A stretch of DNA of 64,000 bases from Hydrogenophaga sp. RAC07 (GTDB taxonomy: Bacteria; Pseudomonadota; Gammaproteobacteria; Burkholderiales; Burkholderiaceae_C). Every line of letters starts with the position of its first letter. Position 1 is the first letter of the stretch. The stretch lies in the NCBI RefSeq assembly GCF_001713375.1, contig NZ_CP016449.1, positions 2,976,001 to 3,040,000 on the forward strand. Direction: 5' to 3'. This document shows positions 44,621 through 53,826 of the stretch, piece after piece. Below the pieces are notes generated by a model. The model did no database searches, was not told the DNA's origin, and saw only the letters and a program-made list of their open reading frames with translations. The translations under genes were made by a program, and so were the position numbers.

Positions 44621-45953
44621 ACTTCATGGGCACGCCTTGCTCGCCCAGCATCGCGGCGCGGTAGATTCGGCCCGATTGGACTGGTGCGCCGTCGACCAAC
44701 AGGTCTTCGATGCGTTGGCCTTTCGGGTTCTCCATCTTGAAATACAGGTTCAAGCCGCGACAGCGTTTGACGAAGCCTCCCATCTGGCAGTACGGATCGG
44801 GCGAGTAAGTGCGCTCCAGATTGGCTTCAAGCATCGCGCGCAACTCGTCGCCGCTGAGCTCGACAGTGGATATGGGCGGATGGGTTGGGACGATGTTCCA
44901 CAGGTGCTCCATCGTGACTTCGCCGGGCAATATTGGCGCACCGTAGCGCCAGCCGTTGGAAAACGCCAGGCGCGTGCCTGCCGCAGCGGCAATCGCGTCG
45001 AGCAGCACGTTGTCCATCGACGCTTCGAGTGAGGTGGCACGGTCCAGTGGGCTCTGTACTTTTCCGACCACCTGATCGAGGAAGGCGCGATGCGGTGCGA
45101 TGGTTTCCTTGACACGCTGGGACATCTCGGCGTCGGGTTCGACATGCTCATCGACGCAGATCAGCTCATGCCGTGCGTCGACCACCTTGCCGCAGTCCAC
45201 CGTGAGGTCGAGCCGGCCGACGAACGAGCCATGACAACCCGACTGGATGATCGGCGTGCTGCCTACCCAGACGGGCCGATACAAGCGGTTGTGGGTGTGG
45301 CCGCTGATCAGCGCATCGATGCCCGACACCTCGGCTGCAAGCTTGGCGTCCTGTGCGAAGCCGAGGTGCGACAACACCACCACCAAGTCGACCTTCTCGC
45401 CGCTGCGCAGCCGTTCGATGTGCGCTGGTAGCTCGGTATTGCCCAGTGTGAAGTACACCCCCTCGGAATAGCTCGGCGGCATGCTCTTGTCGACGATGTT
45501 CGAAGCGATGCCAATGATGCCGATGCGCAGACCTCCGCGCTCAATCACGCAACTCGGATCGAACATGAGTCGGTTCGAAGCCTTGTCGTAGATGTTGATC
45601 GCCAGTGCCGGGTAAATCAGTCCCGCGGCTAGCTTGCGTACCTGCGTTGGCCCGTAGGCGAACTCCCAGTGCAGCGTCATCGCATCGAATTCGAGCGCAT
45701 TCATCAGCGGCAGCATTGACTCGCCTTGGGATTGTCCGGCAACGAAGGTGCCATGGAAGGTGTCGCCGTTGTCCAGCGCCAGCACTTCTCCGGGGTGCTC
45801 GGCGCGTACCCGGTTGAAAATGCTGGAGATTCGCGCCAGACCGCCGCAGGTCCTGTAGTTGAACTTGCCTCGACCGCGAAAGGCTTCCGGATGCGGTTCG
45901 AGGTAGCCGTGCAGATCGTTGATCTGCAGGATCGTGAGTTTGCGTTCAGCCAT
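44619..45953 (-). CDS. 5'-nucleotidase/metallophosphoesterase, 3' truncated
   Basis: A 444-residue UshA/SoxB-type metallophosphoesterase. Metal ligands lie in ILQINDLHGYLEPH, LALDNGDTFHG, SHLGFAQDAKL and ISGHTHNRLY; the C-terminal nucleotide-specificity domain has FSNGWRYGAPILPGEVT and ERTYSPDPYCQMGGF. It would hydrolyse nucleotides or related phosphoesters. There is no signal peptide at the chosen ATG. The family sequence normally continues past GEQGVP with an ordered C-terminal region, but here it stops two codons later, exactly at the IS end near 44620. The tail loss is likely insertion damage; activity uncertain. Confidence 0.85.
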   Translation of the reverse strand: MAERKLTILQINDLHGYLEPHPEAFRGRGKFNYRTCGGLARISSIFNRVRAEHPGEVLALDNGDTFHGTFVAGQSQGESMLPLMNALEFDAMTLHWEFAYGPTQVRKLAAGLIYPALAINIYDKASNRLMFDPSCVIERGGLRIGIIGIASNIVDKSMPPSYSEGVYFTLGNTELPAHIERLRSGEKVDLVVVLSHLGFAQDAKLAAEVSGIDALISGHTHNRLYRPVWVGSTPIIQSGCHGSFVGRLDLTVDCGKVVDARHELICVDEHVEPDAEMSQRVKETIAPHRAFLDQVVGKVQSPLDRATSLEASMDNVLLDAIAAAAGTRLAFSNGWRYGAPILPGEVTMEHLWNIVPTHPPISTVELSGDELRAMLEANLERTYSPDPYCQMGGFVKRCRGLNLYFKMENPKGQRIEDLLVDGAPVQSGRIYRAAMLGEQGVPMK

Positions 45954-46066
45954 GTCTGTCTTTCGAGCGGTGAGGTGGCAATCACGAATCGGTCCACTTG
46001 ACCTGCGTCGCGCTGCCTAGGGCAGCGGACTGCGCATCAGGCCGAGTTGCAACATTGCTTGTCGGG

Positions 46067-46537
46067 TCACGGTTCGGTCCTTTGCCCGGAGTTGCTCAGC
46101 GTTCTCCACCTGACCAGGAAGTAACCCGCAGTCAGCGAGATCACCAGCGCACTGATGCCGATGAGGACGAGCCCGTCGGTGTGTTCGAAGTCAAGCTGAA
46201 TGATGTGGCGGCTGACGGCGATAACCGCCACGATGAGAATCAATTCGAGCCGGACCTTGTGCTCAGTGAAGAAGATCTTCAGCGATTCGAGTATCTCCAG
46301 GCCAAGCAGGATCAGCAGCACGCCTGCAAAGCGTCTCTGGACGGCCAGTTGAAGGTCTGGCACCGAGTCCACGTTGCGAAGCCAATCGGCGGCACTGGTG
46401 AAGAACAGCCAGAACAACTCCAGCACCGCTACCGTGATCACGATCATCAGCAGGAGTTGCATCGCCCCAATCACCACGGCGGTGAAGTGCGAGCCGATAC
46501 GATCGATGCGTGTTGTGATGATCATGTTGGGGATCAA
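46067..46537 (-). CDS. PsiE-like inner-membrane protein
   Basis: A 156-residue membrane protein of the phosphate-starvation-inducible PsiE family. Four predicted transmembrane segments are visible (AVVIGAMQLLLMIVITVAVL, the LLILLGLEILESL region, LILIVAVIAVSRHII, LVLIGISALVISL). The block EHKVRLELILIVAVIA is characteristic. Function of the family is unknown. Its start overlaps the AcfC-like gene by ATGA, so the two are translationally coupled. The 5'-nucleotidase gene follows downstream with a 113-bp gap. A link to phosphate scavenging is plausible but unproven. Confidence 0.85.
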   Translation of the reverse strand: MIPNMIITTRIDRIGSHFTAVVIGAMQLLLMIVITVAVLELFWLFFTSAADWLRNVDSVPDLQLAVQRRFAGVLLILLGLEILESLKIFFTEHKVRLELILIVAVIAVSRHIIQLDFEHTDGLVLIGISALVISLTAGYFLVRWRTLSNSGQRTEP

Positions 46538-47691
46538 TTCAATACGGCCTGTTTCGCGGTAGCGCGCTGTGCCGTAGTGAACTCGCTAATTGAGATTCGC
46601 TGATTCGCGTCAGCATCGAACTGCATGAACATCGATCGATGCGTAGCGAGGAACTCAGCTTTCGAGACAGTGCCGTCCGTGTTGATGTCGAAACTGCCGA
46701 TCGGCAGCTGGCCACGAAATTCGACACCCGTGATGCGGCGGTCGTTGTTCTTGTCCATGGCGTCGAATTCGCGCGCTCGCGAGGGCGCTGCCTCTTCCCA
46801 GGTGACCGCACCGTCACGGTTCGTGTCCATGCGCGCGAATCGCCGCTCGACATCCGCCTGGCCCGACACGCTCAATGGCGCAGCGGATCGGGCACCGCCG
46901 ACGGAGGCAACTGGGCGCGCATCCCAACCCCATGTGGCAAAGATCTCCTGCCCGGCTGGCGACTTCAGGAACGCCACAAAGGCGGTGGCCTGCGGATCGG
47001 TCTCTCCCTTGCGCGTCAGCACCACGCCAGCATCGCGATAGATGCGAAACGGCTCATCCAGTTCGACGACCTGCGCCAGATCGGGGTTGGCCACCTGCCA
47101 GATGTTCCAGATCAGCCACGCGTCGATGTCTTTCTGCTGTGCCTACTGCTCCTTGGCTGCGCCACTGCTGGCGGCCTCGGGAAAGACCATGTTCTTGCGA
47201 AACGCCCGCACCATCGCGATGTCTCCGGTGCGCCCCGCCACGTCCTCCCACAATCCGGTTTGCCCAGCACCGGCGACAGTCAGCAGCTTGACGTATGGGG
47301 TCAGCAGGTCGCGAAAGCTACGGATGTTCTTCGGGTTGCCGGGCCGCACCAGTATTGCCGCGGGTCGCAAGTAAAGCGGATACGCGTCCTTCAATTCGAA
47401 GGCGCCCGGCAAGGCCTTGGCGAAATCGGTAAACATGTTTTCGGCGCCGCTGAAAATGACGTCGGCATCCTCTCTTGCCTTGTCGATCCACTGCGGGGTG
47501 GGTCCTGCAGCCACGTTCACGGTGATGTTGTTTGTGGCGCCAAACGCCTTGGCAGCCTCCTGCATTGCTGGGGCCGGGCCGCCGGGGCCGTACACATTGA
47601 CGACGCTTTGAGCCTGGACCTGGCCCACCACACCGGCGGCCAACACCAATGCCGCAGTTAATGCTGAAAGCTCCCTGGAGAAGTGGGTCAT
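46534..47691 (-). pseudogene. AcfC-like binding protein fused to EF-hands, with an in-frame TAG
   Basis: A 386-codon gene with signal peptide (LSALTAALVLAAGVVGQVQAQ) and a periplasmic-binding fold like AcfC: VNVYGPGGPAPAMQEA, VIFSGAENMFTDF, LYLRPAAILVRPGNPKNI, AGQTGLWEDVAGR. TAG at 47143-47145 (codon 183) breaks the frame, which otherwise continues DAWLIWNIWQVANPDLAQV and so on. The C-terminal 100 residues carry EF-hand loops DTNRDGAVTWEE, DKNNDRRITGVEF, DINTDGTVSKAEF and DADANQRISISEF. AcfC-type proteins lack this EF-hand tail as far as I know. Without suppression the gene is split; both parts otherwise look intact. Confidence 0.8.
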
Positions 47692-47882
47692 GTGTGAGTC
47701 CTTGAAAGAATGATGTGAGTCGGTGGTGACTCTTTCAGCCTGCCCGACAGACCTACTCGATGTGTAGGTGATACCGACGTGCGGATCATTTCGAGACTGC
47801 ATTCCTAGCATCACAGTGCACCACGCGGTGGACGAATCTTCTGTGCGTTGGCGAACGGTGCAATCGATGCAGCTTTCCGCGC

Positions 47883-48734
47883 TCATCGTGGCCCGAAAAT
47901 GGCAGCTAGATCGGACTCCGGCGCGCCCTGGCGCATCTGCACGCCGCCCTTGGTGTCCTTCCAGACCAAAGCCGGGGTCGCTTGCAGGCCGTAAGAGGCC
48001 ATCAGCGCAGCATTCGCATCGAGCTGAGCTGCGATCCCGGCAGGAACCACCGACAGCGGTTTCAGACTGTCATCACCCAGGGGCTTGGGCCGCCCGCTGG
48101 CCAGCGTCTTTGCATTCGACGCGACGTGCCTGCGTTCATATGCGTCCAAAGCGGCTGCCGGGTTCTTGTCGCCCAGCAATGCTGCTGCCTTGCCGGCACT
48201 GGTCGGCGTCAGAATACCCACCATAACGTGGCGAAGCTGTACTTTGCCCGTGTCGACCCAAGGCCGTGCATCGGCCCACAGCTTGTTGCAGTAGGGACAG
48301 TTGGGGTCGGTGAAGACGTAGACCGTTCGTGGCGCGTCCTCGCGACCGTCGGCAATCCAGTGGCTCTTCTCGAGTTTGCCCCAGACCGCCTCGGTCATTG
48401 GCTGGGCGAGTACTTTTTCCAGCCCGGTCACGGTGAGGTTCTTGCCGGTGGCGTCAAACAGCGTCCCGACGATCACATGCTTGCCGTCGGGCATCAAGTA
48501 CAACGCCATCGGCTCGGTTCCCGCGTGGGCAGCGTAGGCCGTCATTCCGCTCGGGCTGGGAAATTTACCCACGAGGCTCAGACCTTTCTTCTCCAACGCC
48601 TGCAGCGGTGCGGGGAGCGGCGGGGCAGCGAAGGCCAGCGATACGGCTGATGCGAGGGCGATCAGCACGACCACGGTGGACATGGTTGCGGAAGGAAGAA
48701 GTGATGCGCAGGCGGGGGTGTCTTGATGATTCAT
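47883..48734 (-). CDS. dsbG: DsbG-like thiol:disulfide isomerase/chaperone
   Basis: A 283-residue periplasmic thioredoxin-fold protein with signal peptide in the first 37 residues and active site Cys146-Pro-Tyr-Cys149 (DPNCPYCNKLW). Length and the linker between dimerisation and thioredoxin domains match DsbG/DsbC. It would be kept reduced by DsbD and repair oxidised periplasmic Cys. ATG 48734 overlaps the tlpA-like stop by four bases (ATGA). It is the last gene of a dsbD-tlpA-dsbG operon. Related clusters (Scs) protect against copper stress. Confidence 0.9.
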   Translation of the reverse strand: MNHQDTPACASLLPSATMSTVVVLIALASAVSLAFAAPPLPAPLQALEKKGLSLVGKFPSPSGMTAYAAHAGTEPMALYLMPDGKHVIVGTLFDATGKNLTVTGLEKVLAQPMTEAVWGKLEKSHWIADGREDAPRTVYVFTDPNCPYCNKLWADARPWVDTGKVQLRHVMVGILTPTSAGKAAALLGDKNPAAALDAYERRHVASNAKTLASGRPKPLGDDSLKPLSVVPAGIAAQLDANAALMASYGLQATPALVWKDTKGGVQMRQGAPESDLAAIFGPR

Positions 48735-49573
48735 GGCGAAGTGAGTTGTTGTGACGGGGGTGAGTCGGCGCGAAGGCTTGTGAGGCGCTGTGTGAGCGTG
48801 GCTTGCGACAGCTCGCCAATGCGGGTGTCGGCAAGCTTTCCTTGCGCATCGAAGAACAACGTGGTCGGCAAGGCGCGATGGCCGAGCGCCGCGCCAGTCA
48901 GACGCTTCGGATCGAGCAACACGTTGCGCAGCGTCAAGCTGTGCCGGTTGAGGAAGCTGGTAATCGCTTTTGAGTCTTCGCCTTGATTGACGAAGACGAT
49001 GTTCACGTCCGGGTAGGCGGTCTGTGCCTGTTGCATCACGGGCATCTCGCGCACGCACGGCGGACACCAGGTGGCCCAAAGGTTGACCACGGTGGGCTTG
49101 CCTGCAAAGCCCGCAAGCGACACCGGCTGGCCATTGAGCGAGGTCAGCGCCAGCGGCGGCAAGGGCACTGGTGTGGTCGACATCAACACGGAAGCGAAGC
49201 CACCCAGCATGAGCACCATGCCTGTGGTGATCGCAGCAGCGAACACGGGTTTGCGCATGCCTGCATCGCGTTGCGCGCGTTGCAGGCCGAACAGCAAGGC
49301 CGCCACAACACCCGCAGTGGGCTCCCAACCGCCGTCGCGGATGTCCAGGATGCTCAGCGGAGCATCGAAATACTGCTCGTGCCATTGCCAGACGAAGGCG
49401 AGTCGTGCCGCGAACAGACCGACAAACAGCATGCGCATCAACGTGGGCTCGGCCTCAATGCCTGCCGCCTTTGCCATCCATCTGGCGACCCACCTTCCAA
49501 GCGCGATGGCAAACAGTGCCAGCAGTACCGAATACGGCAGCGACAGAGGACCGATCTGCAAGGACTGGTTCAT
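48731..49573 (-). CDS. Membrane-anchored TlpA-like thioredoxin
   Basis: A 280-residue protein. Residues 1-130 contain several hydrophobic segments (LPYSVLLALFAIALG, LMRMLFVGLFAARLAFVW, ITTGMVLMLGGFASVLM), and from about 140 a TlpA/ResA thioredoxin domain faces the periplasm with Cys170-Pro-Pro-Cys173 (WATWCPPCVREM). The multi-segment membrane part is unusual for TlpA, which normally has one anchor. It overlaps both dsbD (ATGA at 49570) and dsbG. It may receive electrons from DsbD and pass them to DsbG or metal-site Cys. Confidence 0.85.
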   Translation of the reverse strand: MNQSLQIGPLSLPYSVLLALFAIALGRWVARWMAKAAGIEAEPTLMRMLFVGLFAARLAFVWQWHEQYFDAPLSILDIRDGGWEPTAGVVAALLFGLQRAQRDAGMRKPVFAAAITTGMVLMLGGFASVLMSTTPVPLPPLALTSLNGQPVSLAGFAGKPTVVNLWATWCPPCVREMPVMQQAQTAYPDVNIVFVNQGEDSKAITSFLNRHSLTLRNVLLDPKRLTGAALGHRALPTTLFFDAQGKLADTRIGELSQATLTQRLTSLRADSPPSQQLTSP

Positions 49574-51433
49574 GCGGGAGCTCCCATGTCGGGTGTGGGT
49601 GGCCCAGGCTGTCGCTGCAAGAACTGCTCGACCGTGAATTCACCGACCAGGCGGGCATCGCGCCGCTCGCGTCCAGCTGCATCGAACATCATCACGGTCG
49701 GCGGGCCAATCACCTGGTGGGCACGCATCAGCTCACGGTGACGGGCATCGTTCGCGGTCACGTCGGCACGCAGGAGCAGCACGCCGGCCAGCGAGCGTTG
49801 CACGCGGGGATCTCCGAAAACCTCTTTCTCAATCGCCTTGCAGGAGATGCACCAGTCGGCATAGAAGTCAACGAGGGTGGGTTGCCCCGCCGCCCGCGCG
49901 GCGGCCAGTCGGGCCTGAAGTTCGGCTTCGCTGGCGATCGGTTCGAACTTTAAGTTCGTCGTTTGCGCCAGGCCCGTTGCCGACGCCGCAGCGAACGTCA
50001 GTGGCCGCCAGGGATCCACCGCACCGCCCGCCGCGCCGAGCACCATTGCTGCCCCACAGACCGGCCAGCACCGCCAGCGTGCGGATCGCGAGCAGGTTTG
50101 GGGACCCGCTGGAAGCGACAGCTGCAGCGCTGCGGGACGACGTGTGAACGAGAGTCACCGCCACAGCCAGCAGCAGCGCGCCCCACATGAGCAATGCGGC
50201 TGGCTCGGGCACGACGCGTTCCAGCATCCAAACCGCCGTGCCGAGCAGCGCGAAGCCGAGCGCGCCCTTCACGCGATCCATCCACGGACCTGGTTTCGGC
50301 AGGAAACGCGAGCCCAGTGTGCCGACGATCACCAATGGCGTGCCCATGCCCAGACCCAGCGCCGCCAGCAGCAGCGCGCCTTGAACAACGTTGCCACTTT
50401 GGGCAATGTAGAGCAGCGCACCCGCCAGCGGCGCCGTCATGCACGGGCCGACGAGCAGAGCCGACAGCACGCCCATGGCCGCTGCGCCCGGCAACGATCC
50501 GCCGCGCAGGCCACGGCTTGCGCCGTCGAGCTTGTCGCGCAGTCGGGCGGGCAGTTGCAAAGTGAAGACGCCGAACATGCCGAGCGCGAGCACGACGTAA
50601 ATACCGCCCAAGGCGAGCATCGTCCAGCGGTTCTGCAACATCGCCTGCAGGTTCGCGCCGGCCAGCGCTGCCGCCACGCCCAGCGCCGAATAGGTCAGCG
50701 CCATGGGCAGCACGAACGCCATGGACAGCGCGAACGCGCGCCGCGGCGGCGCCCGGCTACCCACCACGATGCCGGAGACGATGGGCAACATCGGCAACAC
50801 GCAAGGCGTAAACGCGAGCGCGATGCCGAGCAGGAAGAAGAGCGGCAAGGTCCAACCTAGCGAGCGTTCTCCCAACCACTGGGTGATCTGGGTGTCGCTG
50901 CCGGAAACGCTGTTCCACAGGCCGGGGGCGCCCGGCTCTTGCGCTCGTACCGATAAGTCAGCGGGTGCTGCGGTGGCGGTGTCCGACGAGACGTCGGCCA
51001 CCTGAATCGTCTGCGTCTGCGGCGGATAACACAGCCCAGCGTCAGCGCAACCCTGCCAAGTCACGTCGAGTGCGGCGGCACCGGCGGGCGACACCTTCAT
51101 CGAGACCGCGCCGTGGTAGACCTCCATCACGCCGAAGTTGGGGTCGTCCTTGCGGATGCCGGGCGGGAGTTCGGTTTGCACGCGTGTCCCAGAAGAGGAT
51201 GCGGTCACCGCCATACGATCACGGTACAGGTAGTAGCCCGGCGCGATGGTCCAGCTCAGGTGCAACTGGTCGGCGCTGGACTTCGTCACCTGCAGGCGAA
51301 AGGCCTGCTCGGGCTGCAGGAACTCTTCAGCCGCGTGAGCCGGCCAGGCCACGCCCCACAGCAGCACCAGGGCAGCGAGGGCAGCGAGGGCAGCGCGCAG
51401 GCTGCTTCGAAGGCGATCGGAAAGTACGGGCAT
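49570..51433 (-). pseudogene. dsbD: dsbD (ScsB/DipZ-like) with a frameshift near 50,046
   Basis: DsbD transfers cytoplasmic electrons to the periplasm. The gene has a signal peptide, an N-terminal domain with Cys pair (WQGCADAGLCYPP), an eight-TM core with FTPCVLPMLPI and VGPCMTAPLAG, and a C-terminal thioredoxin domain with DWCISCKAIEK. After LAVLAGLWGS a one-base shift is needed to reach MVLGAAGGAVDPWRP and the thioredoxin domain (49570-50046). Without a shift the protein would end in nonsense sequence. Real lesion, sequencing error and programmed shift are all possible. tlpA and dsbG follow with overlapping ends. Confidence 0.82.
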
Positions 51434-51489
51434 GGGCTGGTATCAAAGCGTGACGGGGTGTCACGGAAACGCCATCCTTGAATGCCGCG

Positions 51490-51506
51490 ATTAAGGTGGC
51501 GTTAAC
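51490..51506. promoter_or_regulatory. PmrA/QseB-type box between dsbD and the response regulator
   Basis: On the leftward strand the sequence GTTAAC-GCCAC-CTTAAT is a direct repeat of NTTAAN with 11-bp period, close to the (C/T)TTAAT-N5-CTTAAT box recognised by PmrA/QseB-type response regulators. It lies 57-73 bases before the dsbD start and about 130 bases before the regulator start, in the 200-bp divergent gap. It suggests that the adjacent two-component system controls the dsbD-tlpA-dsbG operon and possibly itself. Confidence 0.5.
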
Positions 51507-51633
51507 AACCTTCCCGGCGAATCCCCCCGTGCCTGGCAACCACCAGCCACCATAATTGCGCCATGAAACCCATCAGGCCGTGTATCGCCGTCGTCGCATC
51601 GTTGATGCTGATTGTCGACCGTGAGCCTCGTCA

Positions 51634-52338
51634 GTGGCCCCTGCGAAAACTACTGTGCACGTCCTGCTGATTGAAGACGACCGTCTCGTTGCCAGTGGCA
51701 TCGTCGCCGGGCTGCGTCTGCTCGGCGTGACCGTGGACCACGTCGACACCGCCGCGAAGGCGCGTGCAGCGGTAGGCGCGTCGCACTTTGATGTCTGTGT
51801 GCTCGACCTCGGCCTGCCAGACGAAGACGGCATGGCGGTGCTCGCGCGCTGGCGCGCCCAGAGGCAGGCGATCCCCGTGCTTGTGTTGACGGCGCGTGAC
51901 GCGCTCGAACACCGCGTCGCGGGCCTGCGGGCCGGCGCCGACGATTACCTTCTCAAGCCTTTTGAGCTCGACGAGCTGGTGGCCCGACTGCATGCACTGG
52001 TGCGCCGCGCCAGTGGCCGCAGCAGCGACCTTGTCGAACACGGCAGCCTGACCTTCAGTGCCTCCAGCGCCGAGGTTCGACTGCATGGCGTGCGCGTCGA
52101 GCTTTCGCGACGCGAGCTCGCGTTGTTGAGCGCGCTGCTGCAAAACCCCGGCCGCATTCTGAGCCTGGAGCAACTCCAGGCCAGTCTGTACGGCTTTGAG
52201 ACCGACGTGGAAAGCAACGCCGTGAACGTACACATCCACCACCTGCGCCGCAAGCTCGGCCCTGCGATCGTCGAGACGGTGCGCGGCTTGGGCTACCGAT
52301 TGGGTGAGGCCGGTTCTGCTGTCGAGGAAAAGCGATGA
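51634..52338 (+). CDS. OmpR-family response regulator (QseB/PmrA-like)
   Basis: A 234-residue regulator with a receiver domain (phospho-acceptor Asp58 in VCVLDLGLPDEDG, Lys in LKPFELDELVARL) and a winged-helix DNA-binding domain ending VNVHIHHLRRKLG and TVRGLGYRLG. GTG 51634 is taken as start. Its stop overlaps the kinase start by four bases (ATGA). It is divergent from the dsb operon, and the box at 51490-51506 supports control of that operon. Confidence 0.92.
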   Translation: MAPAKTTVHVLLIEDDRLVASGIVAGLRLLGVTVDHVDTAAKARAAVGASHFDVCVLDLGLPDEDGMAVLARWRAQRQAIPVLVLTARDALEHRVAGLRAGADDYLLKPFELDELVARLHALVRRASGRSSDLVEHGSLTFSASSAEVRLHGVRVELSRRELALLSALLQNPGRILSLEQLQASLYGFETDVESNAVNVHIHHLRRKLGPAIVETVRGLGYRLGEAGSAVEEKR

Positions 52339-53708
52339 CGCTGCGCCTGCGCCTGGTCACCATCATCGGGTTCTCGCTGACGCTGCTGTGGAGCGTCGTG
52401 GCGGTGTGGATGTTCATGGATGTGCGTGAGCAACTGCGAAGCGCTCTGGACGAGCGGCTGGCGGCCTCGGCGCGCATGGTGGCTGGGTTGGTCGCGCGCC
52501 TTCCGGCCGAACGCCTGCAGGTCAACGGACCGCCCGTGTTGCCGCTCGATGTGATCGCGCGCGACGGCCTGGCGTGCGAGGTCAGCCTGGTTCGCGGCGA
52601 GGTTGCGATCCAGCCGATAGCGCGGACCGCCACCAGCCCCGGGCTGGAGGGTGCGGCTTTGGGCTACAGCACCTCCGTCTACGGCGGCAAACCCTGGCGC
52701 ACTTACGTGCTGCAAGTCGGCGAGGTGCGCATTGCCACCGCCGACCGCATGGATGCACGCGAAGGCCTGCTGCGCGAAATTGCGCTCTCCGCGGCGGCAC
52801 CGTTTGCCATCGCGATGGCGGTCAGCCTGGTGCTGCTGTGGATTGGCGTCGGGCGGGGCTTGGCCCCGATCGAACGGGTGCGAACGGCGCTGCTGAACCG
52901 GCGCGCGGATGCCCAATCGCCCCTGCCCGCCATCGACGCGCCACCCGAACTGCAGCCGCTGATCGACACCATCGCCCACCTGCTGGTGCGCGTGCAGGAC
53001 GTGATCGAGCGCGAGCGGCGCTTCACCGACGACGCCGCACACGAACTGCGAACGCCACTGACCGCCATCAAGACGCATCTGCAGGTGCTGCGCCTGGCGT
53101 GCGGAGAATCTGGATTGCATGGCGCCGCGGGCGAGGCGCTGGCCAATGCGCAGCAAGGTGTGGCGCGGCTGCATCGCACGCTCGAACAACTGTTGTCGCT
53201 CGCGCGGATCGAAGGAGCGGTGAAGCCTGAGCATGCGCTGCGGGTCGATCTGCTGCATGCAGCGCAGCAGGCGATCGAAGATGCCTCGGCCGTCGCCCCA
53301 CAGGTCGGTGGGGCCAGCGTCCGGTGCGTTGAGTTGCAGGCCACGGCAAACGCAGCATCGCTGGCAATGCCCGAGGCGTTGCTGGTTTCGGCTTTGCGCA
53401 ACCTGCTCGACAACGCGTTGCGACATTCGCTCAGACCGGGCTCGGTCGTGCTGCGGATCGAACGGCTGCCAGGCCATGTGGCGTTCCGCGTCCTCGACGA
53501 AGGCCCAGGCATGAGCGCTGCCGAAGTTGCACAAGCGGCGCAGCGGTTCTGGCGACGCGGCAGCGGCAATGTGGAGGGCGATACCGGCAGCGGCCTGGGC
53601 CTGTCCATCGTCGATGCCATCGCAAGGCGCTATGGCGGCGAGTTTCACCTGGAGCCGCGCCGGGTCGCAGGCATGGAAGCCCGGCTGTGCTTTCCAGCTG
53701 AAGAGTGA
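52335..53708 (+). CDS. Sensor histidine kinase (QseC/PmrB-like)
   Basis: A 457-residue kinase with two transmembrane segments (IIGFSLTLLWSVVAVWMFM and FAIAMAVSLVLLWIGVG), a periplasmic domain of about 110 residues, and a cytoplasmic HisKA domain with His236 in DDAAHELRTPLTAIKTHLQ, followed by N-box LRNLLDNALRHS and G-box TGSGLGLSIVDAI. Overlap with the response regulator gene indicates a pair. The periplasmic signal is not identified; redox or metal stress would fit the divergent dsb operon. Confidence 0.92.
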   Translation: MTLRLRLVTIIGFSLTLLWSVVAVWMFMDVREQLRSALDERLAASARMVAGLVARLPAERLQVNGPPVLPLDVIARDGLACEVSLVRGEVAIQPIARTATSPGLEGAALGYSTSVYGGKPWRTYVLQVGEVRIATADRMDAREGLLREIALSAAAPFAIAMAVSLVLLWIGVGRGLAPIERVRTALLNRRADAQSPLPAIDAPPELQPLIDTIAHLLVRVQDVIERERRFTDDAAHELRTPLTAIKTHLQVLRLACGESGLHGAAGEALANAQQGVARLHRTLEQLLSLARIEGAVKPEHALRVDLLHAAQQAIEDASAVAPQVGGASVRCVELQATANAASLAMPEALLVSALRNLLDNALRHSLRPGSVVLRIERLPGHVAFRVLDEGPGMSAAEVAQAAQRFWRRGSGNVEGDTGSGLGLSIVDAIARRYGGEFHLEPRRVAGMEARLCFPAEE

Positions 53709-53826
53709 ACAAGATGGCAGTCATGCTACATCGGCCTCACGCATGCATCGCCATGTCATGCGCAAGAGCCAGCCGACGGTCGGATGCGTCTACACCGACC
53801 TGCTGATCCATTTCGACCTTTGGAGG

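Noticed and set aside
47143..47145. Recoding of TAG as pyrrolysine or other amino acid in the AcfC-like gene
   Set aside because: No pyl genes or suppressor tRNA are in the window and a betaproteobacterial host is unlikely to have them.
49990..50060. Programmed frameshift in dsbD
   Set aside because: No slippery heptamer followed by a clear stimulatory structure is seen, and no DsbD is known to use one. A lesion or sequence error is simpler.
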